NCBI RefSeq assembly: GCF_000337475.1
Contig: NZ_AOIT01000017.1
Span: forward strand, 65,635-129,634
Length of the DNA: 64,000 nucleotides
Source: Natrinema limicola JCM 13563
Lineage (GTDB): Archaea > Halobacteriota > Halobacteria > Halobacteriales > Natrialbaceae
Direction of reading: 5' to 3'
Shown here: piece after piece, positions 48,762-57,647 of the stretch
How the letters are laid out: each line of letters begins with the position of its first letter
Position numbering within the stretch: position 1 is the first letter of the stretch
The notes under the pieces: generated by a model
Seen by the model: the letters and a program-made list of their open reading frames with translations, nothing else
What the model was told of the DNA's origin: nothing
Database searches by the model: none
Translations under genes and position numbers: made by a program

Positions 48762-49377
48762 GGAACACGCCGCCCGGTTCGACGAGAAAGCCGGCGCATA
48801 CGACGACTCGAAGTCCGAGGAGTACCACGCCTGTGCGAATTTGGTCGTCGAACATGCCGCACCCGAGCCCGACGACACCGTCCTCGATCTCGGCACCGGG
48901 ACGGGTGCGATCGCGCTCGCACTCGCCCCCGATGCAGCGCGCGTCGTCGGCCGTGACATCAGCGATGGGATGCTCGAACAAGCCCGGGAGAAGGCCGACG
49001 AGGCGGGCCTCGAGAACGTCGCGTTCGGCCACGGCACGTTCCGAGAGCCAGACTACGAGGGGGCGGTTGATCTCGTCACGACGAACTTCGCGTTCCACCA
49101 CCTCTCAGACGACGAAAAACGCGAGGCGATCTCAGTCATCGCCGCCCTCGAGCCCCGAAAATTCGTCCTCGGCGACGTGATGTTCTTCGGCGATCCAAAC
49201 CCCGACGACCCCTTCTATACGCCTGCTGTCGACGATCCGGCGACCGTCGGCACCCTCGCTGACGCCTTTACCGACGCGGGCTTCTCGCTGACGGCGGTCG
49301 AACGCGTCCACGATCAGGTCGGTGTGCTGGTCGCCGAACGGAATCCAACTGGCGGCGACGTGGCGACCGACGAATGA
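48745..49377 (+). CDS. Class I SAM-dependent methyltransferase in the RNase P operon
   Basis: This 210-residue protein has the SAM motif VLDLGTGTGAIALALAPDAA. VVGRDISDGMLEQAREKADE and VDLVTTNFAFHHLSDDEKRE follow as motifs II and IV. The ATG overlaps the end of rnp3 by 17 bases, and the stop overlaps rnp2 by 4 bases, so translation is coupled to both. Methyltransferases of this type can act on small molecules or RNA; the operon suggests an RNA-related role, which is only inference. Confidence 0.85.
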   Translation: MKKSLEEHAARFDEKAGAYDDSKSEEYHACANLVVEHAAPEPDDTVLDLGTGTGAIALALAPDAARVVGRDISDGMLEQAREKADEAGLENVAFGHGTFREPDYEGAVDLVTTNFAFHHLSDDEKREAISVIAALEPRKFVLGDVMFFGDPNPDDPFYTPAVDDPATVGTLADAFTDAGFSLTAVERVHDQVGVLVAERNPTGGDVATDE

Positions 49378-49859
49378 AACACCTCCCGAAACATCTCCGG
49401 CCGCGCTGGCGGTATCTCGCCATCGAACTCGAGACGTGGCCGGACGAGCGGATCGGCAGACGCTCGTTCCAGCGCGAACTGTGGTATGCGGGCCAGAACC
49501 TGCTTGGTGATCCGGGCAGCGCCGATGCCGATCTGACGGTCATGCGGTTTTGGTTCGCCGATGGCCGGGGCGAGGCGATCGTCAGGGTTCGTCGCGGCGA
49601 GACCGAACCCGCGCGTGCGGCACTCGCATGTCTCGACGAGATCGATGGCGCACCCGTCGGCGTTCGCGTCCGGGGTATCAGTGGCACGATCCGTGCCGCT
49701 GAAGAAAACTATTTACGGCGACGCGGGCAAGATTCCGAAGAGAGAAACGTCGTGTTCGGGAACGAGGAGCGAGTCGCCGTCCTCCGGGATCGCGTTGGGG
49801 ATGTCCGACTCGATGAGGCGTTCGCGGGCGCGACAGACCTCGATTACGATTTAGCGTGA
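49374..49859 (+). CDS. rnp2: RNase P protein component 2 (Pop5-like)
   Basis: This 161-residue protein of the Rpp14/Pop5 family starts MKHLPKHLRPRWRYLAIELE, and SGTIRAAEENYLRRR is a typical late motif. It pairs with Rnp3 in the archaeal RNase P catalytic core. The C-terminus is longer than in many archaea by about 30 acidic residues. It starts within the methyltransferase stop (4-base overlap) and ends 4 bases before psmA. Confidence 0.93.
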   Translation: MKHLPKHLRPRWRYLAIELETWPDERIGRRSFQRELWYAGQNLLGDPGSADADLTVMRFWFADGRGEAIVRVRRGETEPARAALACLDEIDGAPVGVRVRGISGTIRAAEENYLRRRGQDSEERNVVFGNEERVAVLRDRVGDVRLDEAFAGATDLDYDLA

Positions 49860-49863
49860 TACT

Positions 49864-50622
49864 ATGCAGGGACAAGCCCAACAGCAGGCGTACGACCGTG
49901 GCATCACGATCTTCTCGCCCGACGGCCGACTCTACCAGGTCGAGTACGCTCGCGAGGCGGTCAAGCGAGGCACAGCCAGTATCGGCGTCCGGACGAACGA
50001 CGGCGTCGTACTTGCCGTCGACAAACGAGTCCCCTCCCCGCTGCTCGAGGACTCGAGCGTCGAGAAGATTCACAAGGCAGACGACCACGTCGGCATTGCC
50101 AGTGCGGGCCACGTCGCCGACGCCCGCCAGCTGATTGACTTCGCCCGCCGTCAGGCACAGGTCAACCAGCTGCGCTACGGCGAGCCGATCGGCGTCGAGA
50201 CGCTGACCAAGGAAGTCACCGACCACATCCAGCAGTACACCCAGGTCGGCGGTGCCCGCCCGTTCGGTGTCGCGCTGATCGTCGGCGGCATCGACAACGG
50301 CGAACCACGGTTGTTCGAGACCGACCCCTCGGGGACCCCCTACGAGTGGAAGGCCCTGGCCGTTGGAGCCGACCGCGGTGAACTCCAGAACTACTTAGAG
50401 GAGAACTACGACGACGAGGCAGACTTAGACGGGGGCATCCAGCTCGCCCTCGACGCGCTCGCCTCGGTCAACGATGGCTCCCTGCTCCCCAACGAAGTGG
50501 GGCTGGCAACCGTCGACGCCGAAACCGAGACCTTCGAACAGTTCGACAAAGATCGGATCGAGGACTACCTCGAGGAGAACGACCTCCTCGACACCGGCGA
50601 CGACGAGACGGCCGACGAGTAA
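49864..50622 (+). CDS. psmA: Proteasome alpha subunit
   Basis: This 252-residue structural subunit of the 20S proteasome forms the outer gated rings. It starts MQGQAQQQAYDRGITIFSPD, followed by GRLYQVEYAREAVKRGTASI, the proteasome A signature. HVGIASAGHVADARQLIDFA is the later core motif. The C-terminus is a short acidic tail. It is the last gene of the RNase P cluster, 4 bases after rnp2, a proteasome/RNase P linkage found in archaeal superoperons. Confidence 0.97.
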   Translation: MQGQAQQQAYDRGITIFSPDGRLYQVEYAREAVKRGTASIGVRTNDGVVLAVDKRVPSPLLEDSSVEKIHKADDHVGIASAGHVADARQLIDFARRQAQVNQLRYGEPIGVETLTKEVTDHIQQYTQVGGARPFGVALIVGGIDNGEPRLFETDPSGTPYEWKALAVGADRGELQNYLEENYDDEADLDGGIQLALDALASVNDGSLLPNEVGLATVDAETETFEQFDKDRIEDYLEENDLLDTGDDETADE

Positions 50623-50780
50623 CGCCCACTGCACTCACCGATCCGTTTTCGCGTTTGCAGATCACCGCTCGAGTCGCCTGTCTTCCGTTTTCATCTAGCG
50701 ATGTCGCCCCAGCCGAGTCCGTCTGCACTGAGGTCGCTCGTCGGGAAACACTCTTTAAATTGGCGCGGGAATCGTGAGGT

Positions 50781-51506
50781 ATGATTTCGCTCGACGAGGC
50801 GGTGACGGCGCGACTCGAGTCCCATGGGGCGCGCTTCGAAGTGTTAGTCGATCCGGACGCAGCACTGGCGATCAAACGCGACGAGTTCGATGGCGACTTA
50901 GAGGACGTCATCGCAGCCGAGGACGTCTTCGAGAACGCCTCCCGCGGCGACCGACCGGCCGAAAACGACCTCGAGAAAGTCTTCGACACGACGGAGCCAC
51001 TCGAGATCATTCCCGAGGTGATCAAGGAGGGGGAGATCCAGATCACGGCCGAGCAGCGCCGCGAGATGCAAGAACAGAAGCGCAAGCAGTTGATTGACAC
51101 CATCACGCGCAACGCGGTCAACCCGCAGATGGACAACGCGCCCCATCCGCCCGAGCGGATCGAGAACGCCTTAGAGGAGGCTGGCTTCACCGTCGATCCG
51201 ATGGAACCGGTTCAGGCGCAGGTCGACGACGCGCTCGACGCGCTGCGGCCGGTTATTCCGATCCGGTTCGAGGAAGTGACCGTCGCGGTGCAGGTGCCCG
51301 CCGAACACGCCGGCAGCGCACAGGCACAGATCCGTCAGTTCGGCGACTTAGAACGCGAAGAGTGGCAAAACGACGGCTCGTGGATCGGCGTGCTCACGTT
51401 CCCAGCAGGACTGCAAAACGAGTTCTACAACGAGGTCAACGAATACACCAGCGGCGAAGCCGAAACGGAGATCATCAAAGACAAAGACGACCTGTCGACC
51501 CAATAG
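50781..51506 (+). CDS. Ribosome assembly factor SBDS
   Basis: This 241-residue homologue of SBDS/Sdo1, used in late 60S-type ribosome assembly, starts [20 protein letters not shown]. The FYSH domain holds [20 protein letters not shown], and [20 protein letters not shown] marks the central helical domain. A TATA-like ctttaaattg about 27 bases before the ATG indicates its own leaderless promoter, though it follows psmA by 158 bases. Confidence 0.95.
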   Translation: MISLDEAVTARLESHGARFEVLVDPDAALAIKRDEFDGDLEDVIAAEDVFENASRGDRPAENDLEKVFDTTEPLEIIPEVIKEGEIQITAEQRREMQEQKRKQLIDTITRNAVNPQMDNAPHPPERIENALEEAGFTVDPMEPVQAQVDDALDALRPVIPIRFEEVTVAVQVPAEHAGSAQAQIRQFGDLEREEWQNDGSWIGVLTFPAGLQNEFYNEVNEYTSGEAETEIIKDKDDLSTQ

Positions 51507-51521
51507 CGCTCAGGCGGTGCG

Positions 51522-51845
51522 TTATCCTCGTTTGAAGCCGATCACGAAGCCGCCGGTAAAGCCCGCACCGAGTGACAGTGTCGAAATGAGCGACTGAACA
51601 ACACTGGTCGCTGTGTCCTGTGCCTGTGCTTGTGTGTGCAGAATGCCCGCCGAGAGTCGGTTCCAGTCGACGGTGATGATGCCCTGGGACTCGAGATAGC
51701 GAAAGAGCATCAGCTGAATGCCGACGATAACCGCAAGCAGTTTTGCGATCTTTTTGGCGGCAAAGCCGATGAGGCAGCCGATAATAGCACCGCCCCCGAA
51801 CTCGAGGCCGAGTGCGGTCGGATCGAGATCGATCATCACCCGCAT
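51522..51845 (-). CDS. FUN14-domain membrane protein
   Basis: This 107-residue protein has three hydrophobic segments, with GLEFGGGAIIGCLIGFAAKK as the FUN14 signature and SLGAGFTGGFVIGFKRG at the end. The middle loop contains LHTQAQAQDTATSVVQSLIS. FUN14 proteins in eukaryotes act on mitochondria, but the archaeal role is unknown. ATG 51845 has an A-rich box about 26 bases upstream; ATG 51836 is the alternative. Convergent with SBDS. Confidence 0.8.
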   Translation of the reverse strand: MRVMIDLDPTALGLEFGGGAIIGCLIGFAAKKIAKLLAVIVGIQLMLFRYLESQGIITVDWNRLSAGILHTQAQAQDTATSVVQSLISTLSLGAGFTGGFVIGFKRG

Positions 51846-52219
51846 CAATTCGAGTCGCTTCCTATGACTTTTGTGATCGCACGACGGCTGTGTGGCCGAG
51901 TATGCAGTGACGTTCAGTGGCGACTAGAGCCGAGACGCAGCGACCCTGTCACCGTATCGCATCCACGGCACGCCCTCGAGCGAATTGGACGATAGGTGCG
52001 GGCACTGGATTCAAGACGATTCGTCACGTACGGGCGGCTATGAGCCACGTCCGTCCAACGGAGGTGTCCGACCGGCATCGTTAGCGGAACCGGGTCACTG
52101 CGGCAGTGTCCGTCTCGTCGAGTCGCTCGGCGCGTGCAACCGTCGCCGCGTCGGCTCGGCGAGCGATGGCACTCGAGTGAGTACGCCCGACCGCACCCGG
52201 CGGACGCAGCTCTCTCTGT
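51846..52219. other. Intergenic region without a recognisable gene
   Basis: This 374-base gap separates divergent genes. It is GC-rich. I see no credible frame, repeat or TATA box for hflX apart from the usual short pyrimidine stretch just before its start codon. Confidence 0.5.
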
Positions 52220-53521
52220 ATGAACACGATAATCGTCAAACGCGTTGATTCAGGCACGCCCGATACGAGCGAGATTCGCGATCTGGCCCGGGCGGCGGGA
52301 TACACCGTCGTCGGCGAGGTCACACAGTCCAGACGGGCCGATCCGGCCCTCCAGATCGGCGAGGGGAAAGCCGAGGAACTGGCCGCATTAGTCGAGGAAA
52401 CGGATGCGACGACCGTCATCTTCGACAACCGGCTCGGTCCCTACCAGACGTACAACCTCGGCAAGCTCCTGCCCGAGGGCGTCGAAGTCATCGATCGATT
52501 CACGCTCATCCTCGAGATCTTCGGCCAGCGCGCACAGACGCGCAAGGCCCAGCTCCAGGTCGAACTGGCCGAACTCCGCTACGAACTGCCCCGTGCGGAG
52601 GCAAAGACCAGTCTCGCAAAGCGCGAGGAACACCCCGGCTTCATGGGGCTTGGTGAGTACGACGAAAGTCGCGAGCAGGACATCAAAGCCCAGATCAGCC
52701 GGATCAAAGACGAACTCGAGCGGATCGAACAGACCGAACAGCACCGCCGGGAGCGCCGGCGCGATTCGGGGTTCGATCTGGTCGCGCTGGCCGGCTACAC
52801 CAACGCGGGCAAATCGACCCTGTTGCGTCGGATCGCGGCCGATCTCGAGGTCTCCGAAAACGAGGATCTTCACCCCGATCTGGACGCGACGGCTGAATCG
52901 AAAGACAAACTCTTCACCACGCTCGGGACGACGACCCGGCGTGCGGACATCGATCGTCGGGACGTGCTGGTGACCGATACCGTCGGGTTCATCAGCGATC
53001 TCCCACACTGGCTGGTCGAGTCGTTCAAGTCGACGCTGGACTCGGTCTATCGGGCGGATCTGGTCTTGCTCGTCGTCGACGTCAGCGAGCCGATCGACGA
53101 GATCCACGAGAAACTGGTCACCTCCCACGACACCCTCTACGAACGCAACGAGGCCCCGATCGTGACCGTTCTCAATAAGATCGATCAGGTCAGCGACGAG
53201 GAACTGGCCGAAAAGCGGGCTGCCCTCTCGTCGCTTGCGCCGAATCCAGTCGCAGTCAGCGCCAAGGAAGGACAGCACATCGACCGGTTGCTCGAGCGGA
53301 TCGACGAGGAACTGCCCGACTGGGAGGAAGAACGGCTGTTGTTGCCGATGACCGACGACACGATGAGCGTCGTCTCGTGGCTCCACGACAACGCACACGT
53401 CGACGACGTCACCTATGGGGACGAAGACGTCGTCGTCTCCTTCGAGGCTCGGCCAGCAATAGTCTCGCAGGCGCGCTCGCGCGCGAGCGAGCTGCGGACG
53501 GCCGCGGCCGAATCCGCGTGA
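52220..53521 (+). CDS. hflX: GTPase HflX
   Basis: This 433-residue ribosome-associated GTPase has an N-terminal HflX domain (RRADPALQIGEGKAEELAAL and VEVIDRFTLILEIFGQRAQT). A coiled segment follows, and then the G domain: G1 AGYTNAGKSTLLRR, G3 DTVGFISDLPHWLVESF and G4 NKID. It binds ribosomal large subunits and may rescue stalled ribosomes. The C-terminal 80 residues resemble the archaeal HflX tail. Confidence 0.95.
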   Translation: MNTIIVKRVDSGTPDTSEIRDLARAAGYTVVGEVTQSRRADPALQIGEGKAEELAALVEETDATTVIFDNRLGPYQTYNLGKLLPEGVEVIDRFTLILEIFGQRAQTRKAQLQVELAELRYELPRAEAKTSLAKREEHPGFMGLGEYDESREQDIKAQISRIKDELERIEQTEQHRRERRRDSGFDLVALAGYTNAGKSTLLRRIAADLEVSENEDLHPDLDATAESKDKLFTTLGTTTRRADIDRRDVLVTDTVGFISDLPHWLVESFKSTLDSVYRADLVLLVVDVSEPIDEIHEKLVTSHDTLYERNEAPIVTVLNKIDQVSDEELAEKRAALSSLAPNPVAVSAKEGQHIDRLLERIDEELPDWEEERLLLPMTDDTMSVVSWLHDNAHVDDVTYGDEDVVVSFEARPAIVSQARSRASELRTAAAESA

Positions 53522-53653
53522 GCCTCGAGTCGGTGTCGACCACGATCGACTACTGGTGGGTGGTATCGTTGGCTTATGTTGAAATAGTGAGTCAAGCAGC
53601 GAACACTGTCACGACCCCCCACATATAAACCACTGACTAGAGTCACCTGGCAT

Positions 53654-54814
53654 ATGGAACGTGTTGCAATCATTGGTGCCTCGATGACCCAGTTCGGGCA
53701 ACGCGAGGGCGAGTGGATCACGGACCTCCTTGCGGAGGCTGGTATCGAATGTCTCGGGGATGCGGGTGTCGACGCCGACGATGTCGAACATCTGTACGTC
53801 TCGAACATGGCAAGCGGCGAGTTCGAGGGACAGACGGGAGTCCCGAACGCGCTGGCACACGACCTCGATGCAATGCCGGCGTACACACAACGGATCGACC
53901 AGACGAGTTCTAGCGGCGGTGCGGGAATCTATGCCGCCTGGCAGTCGGTCGCCAGCGGGGCCAGTGACATGACCCTGCTCGTCGGCGGTGAGAAGATGAC
54001 CCACAAGACTACCGGGGAGGCTACCGACGTGATTGCGTCGCTGACCCACCGCGCCGAGTACAAAACCGGCGTCACGCTGCCGTCGTTTGCCGGCTTGACC
54101 GCACGCCACTATCTCGAGCGATTCGACGCGCCTCGCGAGAGCTTGGCGAAAGTCGCGTCCAAGAACCACAAAAACGGCGTCGACAACCCCAAGGCCCAGT
54201 TCCAGAAGGAGGTCGACGTCGAGACGATCCTCGAGTCGCCGATCATCGCCGATCCGCTGCGGCTGTACGACTTCTGTCCGATCACGGACGGGTCGGCGGC
54301 GCTGATGCTCTGTCCGGAGTCGGTTGCAAAGGAGTATACCGACGAGTACGTCGTCATCTCGGGGATCGACGGTGCGACCGATACCCACGTCGTCCACGAA
54401 CGCGAGGACCCGACTATAATGGGCGGTGTCGTCGAGAGCGGTAAGGGAGCATACGAGATGAGCGACCTCGGACCCGACGACATCGATGTCGCCGAACTCC
54501 ACGACATGTTCACCATCCTCGAGTTCCTCCAGATGGAGGGACTCGGTTTCGCCGAGCACGGTGAGGCGTGGAAACTCGTCGAGGAGGGATACACCGAGCG
54601 AGATACCGGCGAACTGCCGATCAACACCTCGGGCGGCCTCAAGTCGAAAGGCCATCCGCTGGGTGCAAGCGGTGTCGCACAGGCAGTCGAGATCTACGAA
54701 CAACTCATGGGCGAAGCCGGTCCACGACAGGTCGAGGCTGAGACCGGCCTGTGCTGTAACGTGGGCGGCTTTGGCAACTGTGTGATTACTACGATTATGG
54801 AGGCAGCACAATGA
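53654..54814 (+). CDS. Thiolase-family protein with Ser at the nucleophile position
   Basis: This 386-residue SCP2-type thiolase fold starts MERVAIIGASMTQFGQ. Where archaeal thiolases carry the nucleophilic Cys in an ACASGG-type motif, this one reads DQTSSSGGAGIYAAW, with Ser85 in that place. The late motif SGGLKSKGHPLGASGVAQAV keeps the active-site His, and CCNVGGFGN stands where the second Cys motif lies. It may therefore be a decarboxylating or ketosynthase-like variant, or a subunit that relies on its partner. It overlaps the OB-fold partner gene by 4 bases. Leaderless start predicted from the catataaacc box 28 bases upstream. Confidence 0.88.
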   Translation: MERVAIIGASMTQFGQREGEWITDLLAEAGIECLGDAGVDADDVEHLYVSNMASGEFEGQTGVPNALAHDLDAMPAYTQRIDQTSSSGGAGIYAAWQSVASGASDMTLLVGGEKMTHKTTGEATDVIASLTHRAEYKTGVTLPSFAGLTARHYLERFDAPRESLAKVASKNHKNGVDNPKAQFQKEVDVETILESPIIADPLRLYDFCPITDGSAALMLCPESVAKEYTDEYVVISGIDGATDTHVVHEREDPTIMGGVVESGKGAYEMSDLGPDDIDVAELHDMFTILEFLQMEGLGFAEHGEAWKLVEEGYTERDTGELPINTSGGLKSKGHPLGASGVAQAVEIYEQLMGEAGPRQVEAETGLCCNVGGFGNCVITTIMEAAQ

Positions 54815-55170
54815 CGATGGACGCGACACGCTACGAGGACGGTTCGATCAGCTACCCCGGTCACCCGCGCGGCCCCGGTGGTGCGAATCCGGCGGAAACG
54901 ATCGATCTCAGCGAGTACACCGCAGAGGTCATCACGTGGACGACCAGCACCGCGACGCCGCCCGGCGTCCGCGAGCCCAACCACCTCGCGATCGTCGAGT
55001 TCGATGTGGATGGCGAATCCGTCCGTGCGATCGGCCAGCTCACTACCGGCGATGTCGAGACCGGCGACGAGGTCAAGCCGGTTCACGTCGACGAACTCCG
55101 CGAGCCCGGCGCAGGGATTCGCGAACCGGAGAGTCAGGACTGGGACGGCTACCGGTTCGAACCGGTCTAA
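54811..55170 (+). CDS. DUF35-like OB-fold partner of the thiolase
   Basis: This 119-residue acidic protein starts at an ATGA overlap with the thiolase gene. The beta-rich segment AEVITWTTSTATPPGVREPN followed by HLAIVEFDVDGESVRAIGQL and then TTGDVETGDEVKPVHVDEL fits the OB-fold of DUF35 proteins. No cysteines are present, so the N-terminal zinc ribbon usual in this family is missing. DUF35 proteins bridge archaeal thiolase and HMG-CoA synthase in the mevalonate pathway, so a complex with the upstream thiolase is likely. Confidence 0.82.
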   Translation: MTMDATRYEDGSISYPGHPRGPGGANPAETIDLSEYTAEVITWTTSTATPPGVREPNHLAIVEFDVDGESVRAIGQLTTGDVETGDEVKPVHVDELREPGAGIREPESQDWDGYRFEPV

Positions 55171-55925
55171 GGACGCTCGTCTCCGCCACCGCTTTTTTCA
55201 GATCCATCAGCGTCCGACGCGTCGGTATCGTCGGTATCGTCGGTATCGTCGGTATCGGCATCGTCGCTCGCACTCGAGTCGGCAGCATCTTCGCCGTACT
55301 GCTCTCGCAGCGTCTCGAGTTCGGCGTCGACGTCGACGGCCGAGTCGGGGTCGTCACGATCCTCGGCAGCCGTCTCCTCGGCGTCGCTTGGCGATCCGTC
55401 GGCGATGTCGATCGAGATCCCGGTCGCCGCTGATTCTGACGCGCTCGACTGGGAGGCCCGATCGGTGGCCTCGCGAAGACGCGTGTCGACGTCGTCGCGA
55501 AGCTGGCGGGCTTCCGAAAGGAGATCACGCGCCCCCTCGTCTGCGGGTAGACTCCCCTCCGAGACGGCCCGATTGAGTTCAGTCAGGACCGTATCGAGTT
55601 GTGAGAGCGTCGTCCGTCGAAGTTCACTTGCGCGGTCGCTCGTCGCCTCGGCGGCCGTCGACGTCCGGTCGCGAGCTGCCCGCTCAGTTCTAACGATCTG
55701 TAGGCCTCGCTGGAACGCCTCGAGCGCGCGAACGTTGGCCTCGAGGATAGCCAGCGCGGCGGGAAGGGCCACCTCGTCGGTGAGTCGGAGCAACTCGCGC
55801 GGCGTCGGCGCTCGCAGCGGCGGCCGAAAGCGCCGGCGAGGCTCCTCGAGTTCCGTTCGAAGCTCGTCGATCGTTCTCGTCAGTTCGCGAACGGCGTCGA
55901 CGAGTTCGTCGTCACGGTCGGTCAT
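55167..55925 (-). CDS. Coiled-coil acidic haloarchaeal protein
   Basis: This 252-residue protein has an N-terminal helical part (DELVDAVRELTRTIDELRTE, then PPLRAPTPRELLRLTDEVAL), a long coiled-coil middle with LDTVLTELNRAVSEGSLPAD, and a C-terminal acidic/Ser-rich tail. A run of Asp-Asp-Thr repeats in the tail is encoded by four perfect GTCGGTATC 9-mers (55221-55256, plus-strand reading). I recognise it only as a conserved haloarchaeal unknown. The stop overlaps the DUF35 gene by 4 bases (convergent). Confidence 0.72.
   Translation of the reverse strand: MTDRDDELVDAVRELTRTIDELRTELEEPRRRFRPPLRAPTPRELLRLTDEVALPAALAILEANVRALEAFQRGLQIVRTERAARDRTSTAAEATSDRASELRRTTLSQLDTVLTELNRAVSEGSLPADEGARDLLSEARQLRDDVDTRLREATDRASQSSASESAATGISIDIADGSPSDAEETAAEDRDDPDSAVDVDAELETLREQYGEDAADSSASDDADTDDTDDTDDTDASDADGSEKSGGGDERP
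55221..55256 (+). repeat. Four tandem 9-bp repeats inside a coding tail
   Basis: GTCGGTATC is repeated four times exactly. It codes for a (Asp-Asp-Thr)n stretch in the protein at 55167-55925, so copy-number changes would leave the frame intact. Confidence 0.85.
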
Positions 55926-56023
55926 ACGTTCCTTACGGCCGCGTGGCTCAAAAAGCGGCCGCTCAGCGTATTGGGTTCCGGCCGATCCAAGCGTTTTTAC
56001 CCCCACCGAACCGCTGAACGGAT

Positions 56024-56776
56024 GTGCGAATCGAGAACAGCTTCATTCCCGTTCGTGGCGTCGGGGAAACCACCGAACGACGCCTGTGGGAAAACGGTGT
56101 GACTCACTGGGACGAGTTCGACGGCAGTGTCGTCGGCTCGACGCTTGCGGATCGGATCGAGACGTTCATCGATGAGGGCCGAACCCACCTCGAGCGTGGC
56201 GACGTCTCCGTCTTTGCGGAGGCGCTGCCCGCCGCGAGTCGCTGGCGGTGCTACGAGAACGTCAGCGACGAAACCTGCTTTCTGGACATCGAGACGACCG
56301 GCCTCAGCGCCGAGACGAACCATGTGACGACCGTCAGCCTCCACCAGGGCGGCGAGACGAAGACGTTCGTCAAAGAACGCGATCTGACGGGTGACCGTCT
56401 CGCACGCGAACTCGAGGACTCGGCCCTGCTCGTCACCTTCAACGGGCAGCGATTCGACGTCCCGTTCCTCGAGACCTGTTTCGACGTCACCATCGACGTC
56501 CCCCATGTTGATCTCATGTATCCCTGTAAGAAGATCGGGCTCGACGGCGGACTGAAGACGATCGAGCAGGAGTTGGGTATCGACCGGGACATGCCCGACA
56601 TCAGCGGCCGCGATGCGGTGCGCCTCTGGCACGAGTACGAACGCGGCGACGATGGTGCCCTCGAGACACTTATCGAGTACAACCGCGCAGACACGGCCAA
56701 CCTCGAGCCGCTGATGGAGATCGTCGCCGATCGGCTCCACGAGCGCGTCTTCGAGGCTGCGCTGGCTGACGAGTGA
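56024..56776 (+). CDS. RNase H-like 3'-5' exonuclease-fold protein
   Basis: This 250-residue protein starts with a helix-hairpin-helix-like segment (SFIPVRGVGETTERRLWENG). The exonuclease-like core follows: CFLDIETTGLSAETNHVTTV with the DxE pair (motif I), LLVTFNGQRFDVPFLETCFD (motif II) and EYNRADTANLEPLMEIV (motif III). This is the ribonuclease H-like/DEDD architecture of YprB-like proteins. It likely processes nucleic acids; the substrate is unknown. A GTG start at 56024 has a T-rich box about 30 bases upstream. Confidence 0.85.
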   Translation: MRIENSFIPVRGVGETTERRLWENGVTHWDEFDGSVVGSTLADRIETFIDEGRTHLERGDVSVFAEALPAASRWRCYENVSDETCFLDIETTGLSAETNHVTTVSLHQGGETKTFVKERDLTGDRLARELEDSALLVTFNGQRFDVPFLETCFDVTIDVPHVDLMYPCKKIGLDGGLKTIEQELGIDRDMPDISGRDAVRLWHEYERGDDGALETLIEYNRADTANLEPLMEIVADRLHERVFEAALADE

Positions 56777-56932
56777 GTGGTTCGCGGCGAAATTGAGAGA
56801 GCTGGCCAGCATCGTCCTCGCTCCGAGAGAAGGGGACAGCGACGACCGTGCGGCCGCTCGTCACTTCAGAGACCGTTTACTCGGCCGACCCCACGTGTGG
56901 TGAACGCAGGGTGGGCTTAGAACGGGACGCCG

Positions 56933-57214
56933 TCACTCGAGGTCGGACACCTCGACCTCGCCGTCGCTCGTGACGACGATCCGGTAGCCACAGTAGGAGA
57001 ATTCGACGCGGCCGGTGGGTCGCTCACGGCCGTTCTCGCGGGTCGCAAAGAGCGCGTCGAGCGCCTCGGGATTGATGACGTCATAGAGGGCATCGTATTC
57101 AGGCGGCTCGAGGTTGAGTGGATCGACGCCTTCACGCTCGGCGACGGCCTCAACCACGTCGAAACTTACTGACTGCCCGACTGTCGGTTCCGAGCGATCG
57201 ACTGAGAGTAGCAT
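56933..57214 (-). CDS. HalOD1 (haloarchaeal output domain 1) protein
   Basis: This 93-residue protein contains VSFDVVEAVAEREGVDPLNL, then YDVINPEALDALF and RVEFSYCGYRIVVTSDGEVE. This is the typical HalOD1 layout, a haloarchaea-specific domain found alone or at the end of signalling proteins. Here it stands alone. The role is inferred to be signalling or regulation. Confidence 0.88.
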   Translation of the reverse strand: MLLSVDRSEPTVGQSVSFDVVEAVAEREGVDPLNLEPPEYDALYDVINPEALDALFATRENGRERPTGRVEFSYCGYRIVVTSDGEVEVSDLE

Positions 57215-57647
57215 TGGCCGGACTCTTACATCGATCCAGTATAAATCCTCTGACCTCAACCTGATCGCAAAACCCAACTCTGTCTATTATAGCCCGAATA
57301 TGTACAGTAACGTATTTATTGTGCTTTGATAAATAAATCATTTAAACTATTTCACCCGATCTAAAACAATTCAAGAATCGACATCTATCGGACAATAAGT
57401 GATTATACCGACAGGAAAACCGCAAGCCTGCGGTCTCGTTTGATTCGGTTGCGTTATATGTTCGGCATGGACTCCCTCGTCGTCCGCTTCGTGTCCGCGC
57501 TGGTAAAATCCAGTTCGAGTCACCGGGCGTGAGACTCGGTCTACAATGTCGCTTACATCTCGAATCAGTTGATGGCCGGCAGCCACAGCTATCCACCGAA
57601 TATGTTCGTGATGGGGTGTTTACACGCGCGAGCAGTATCGTTCACGT
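57215..57647. other. AT-rich intergenic region
   Basis: This 433-base gap holds the HalOD1 promoter on the left and a very AT-rich block (57280-57360). A small hairpin ACCGCA-agcc-TGCGGT lies near 57418-57433. On the right, gtgtttacacg about 27 bases before 57648 is a likely TATA-equivalent. Two overlapping minus-strand frames (57342-57596) do not look like real genes. Confidence 0.55.
57238..57246 (-). promoter_or_regulatory. TATA box for the HalOD1 gene
   Basis: The minus strand reads GATTTATACTGG about 28 bases before the ATG at 57214, predicting a leaderless transcript. This supports the shorter protein over the longer frame to 57277. Confidence 0.6.

Noticed and set aside
57342..57596. 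Two overlapping minus-strand frames that might be a transposase fragment
   Set aside because: No transposase motif can be seen, codon use is poor and the two frames overlap each other.
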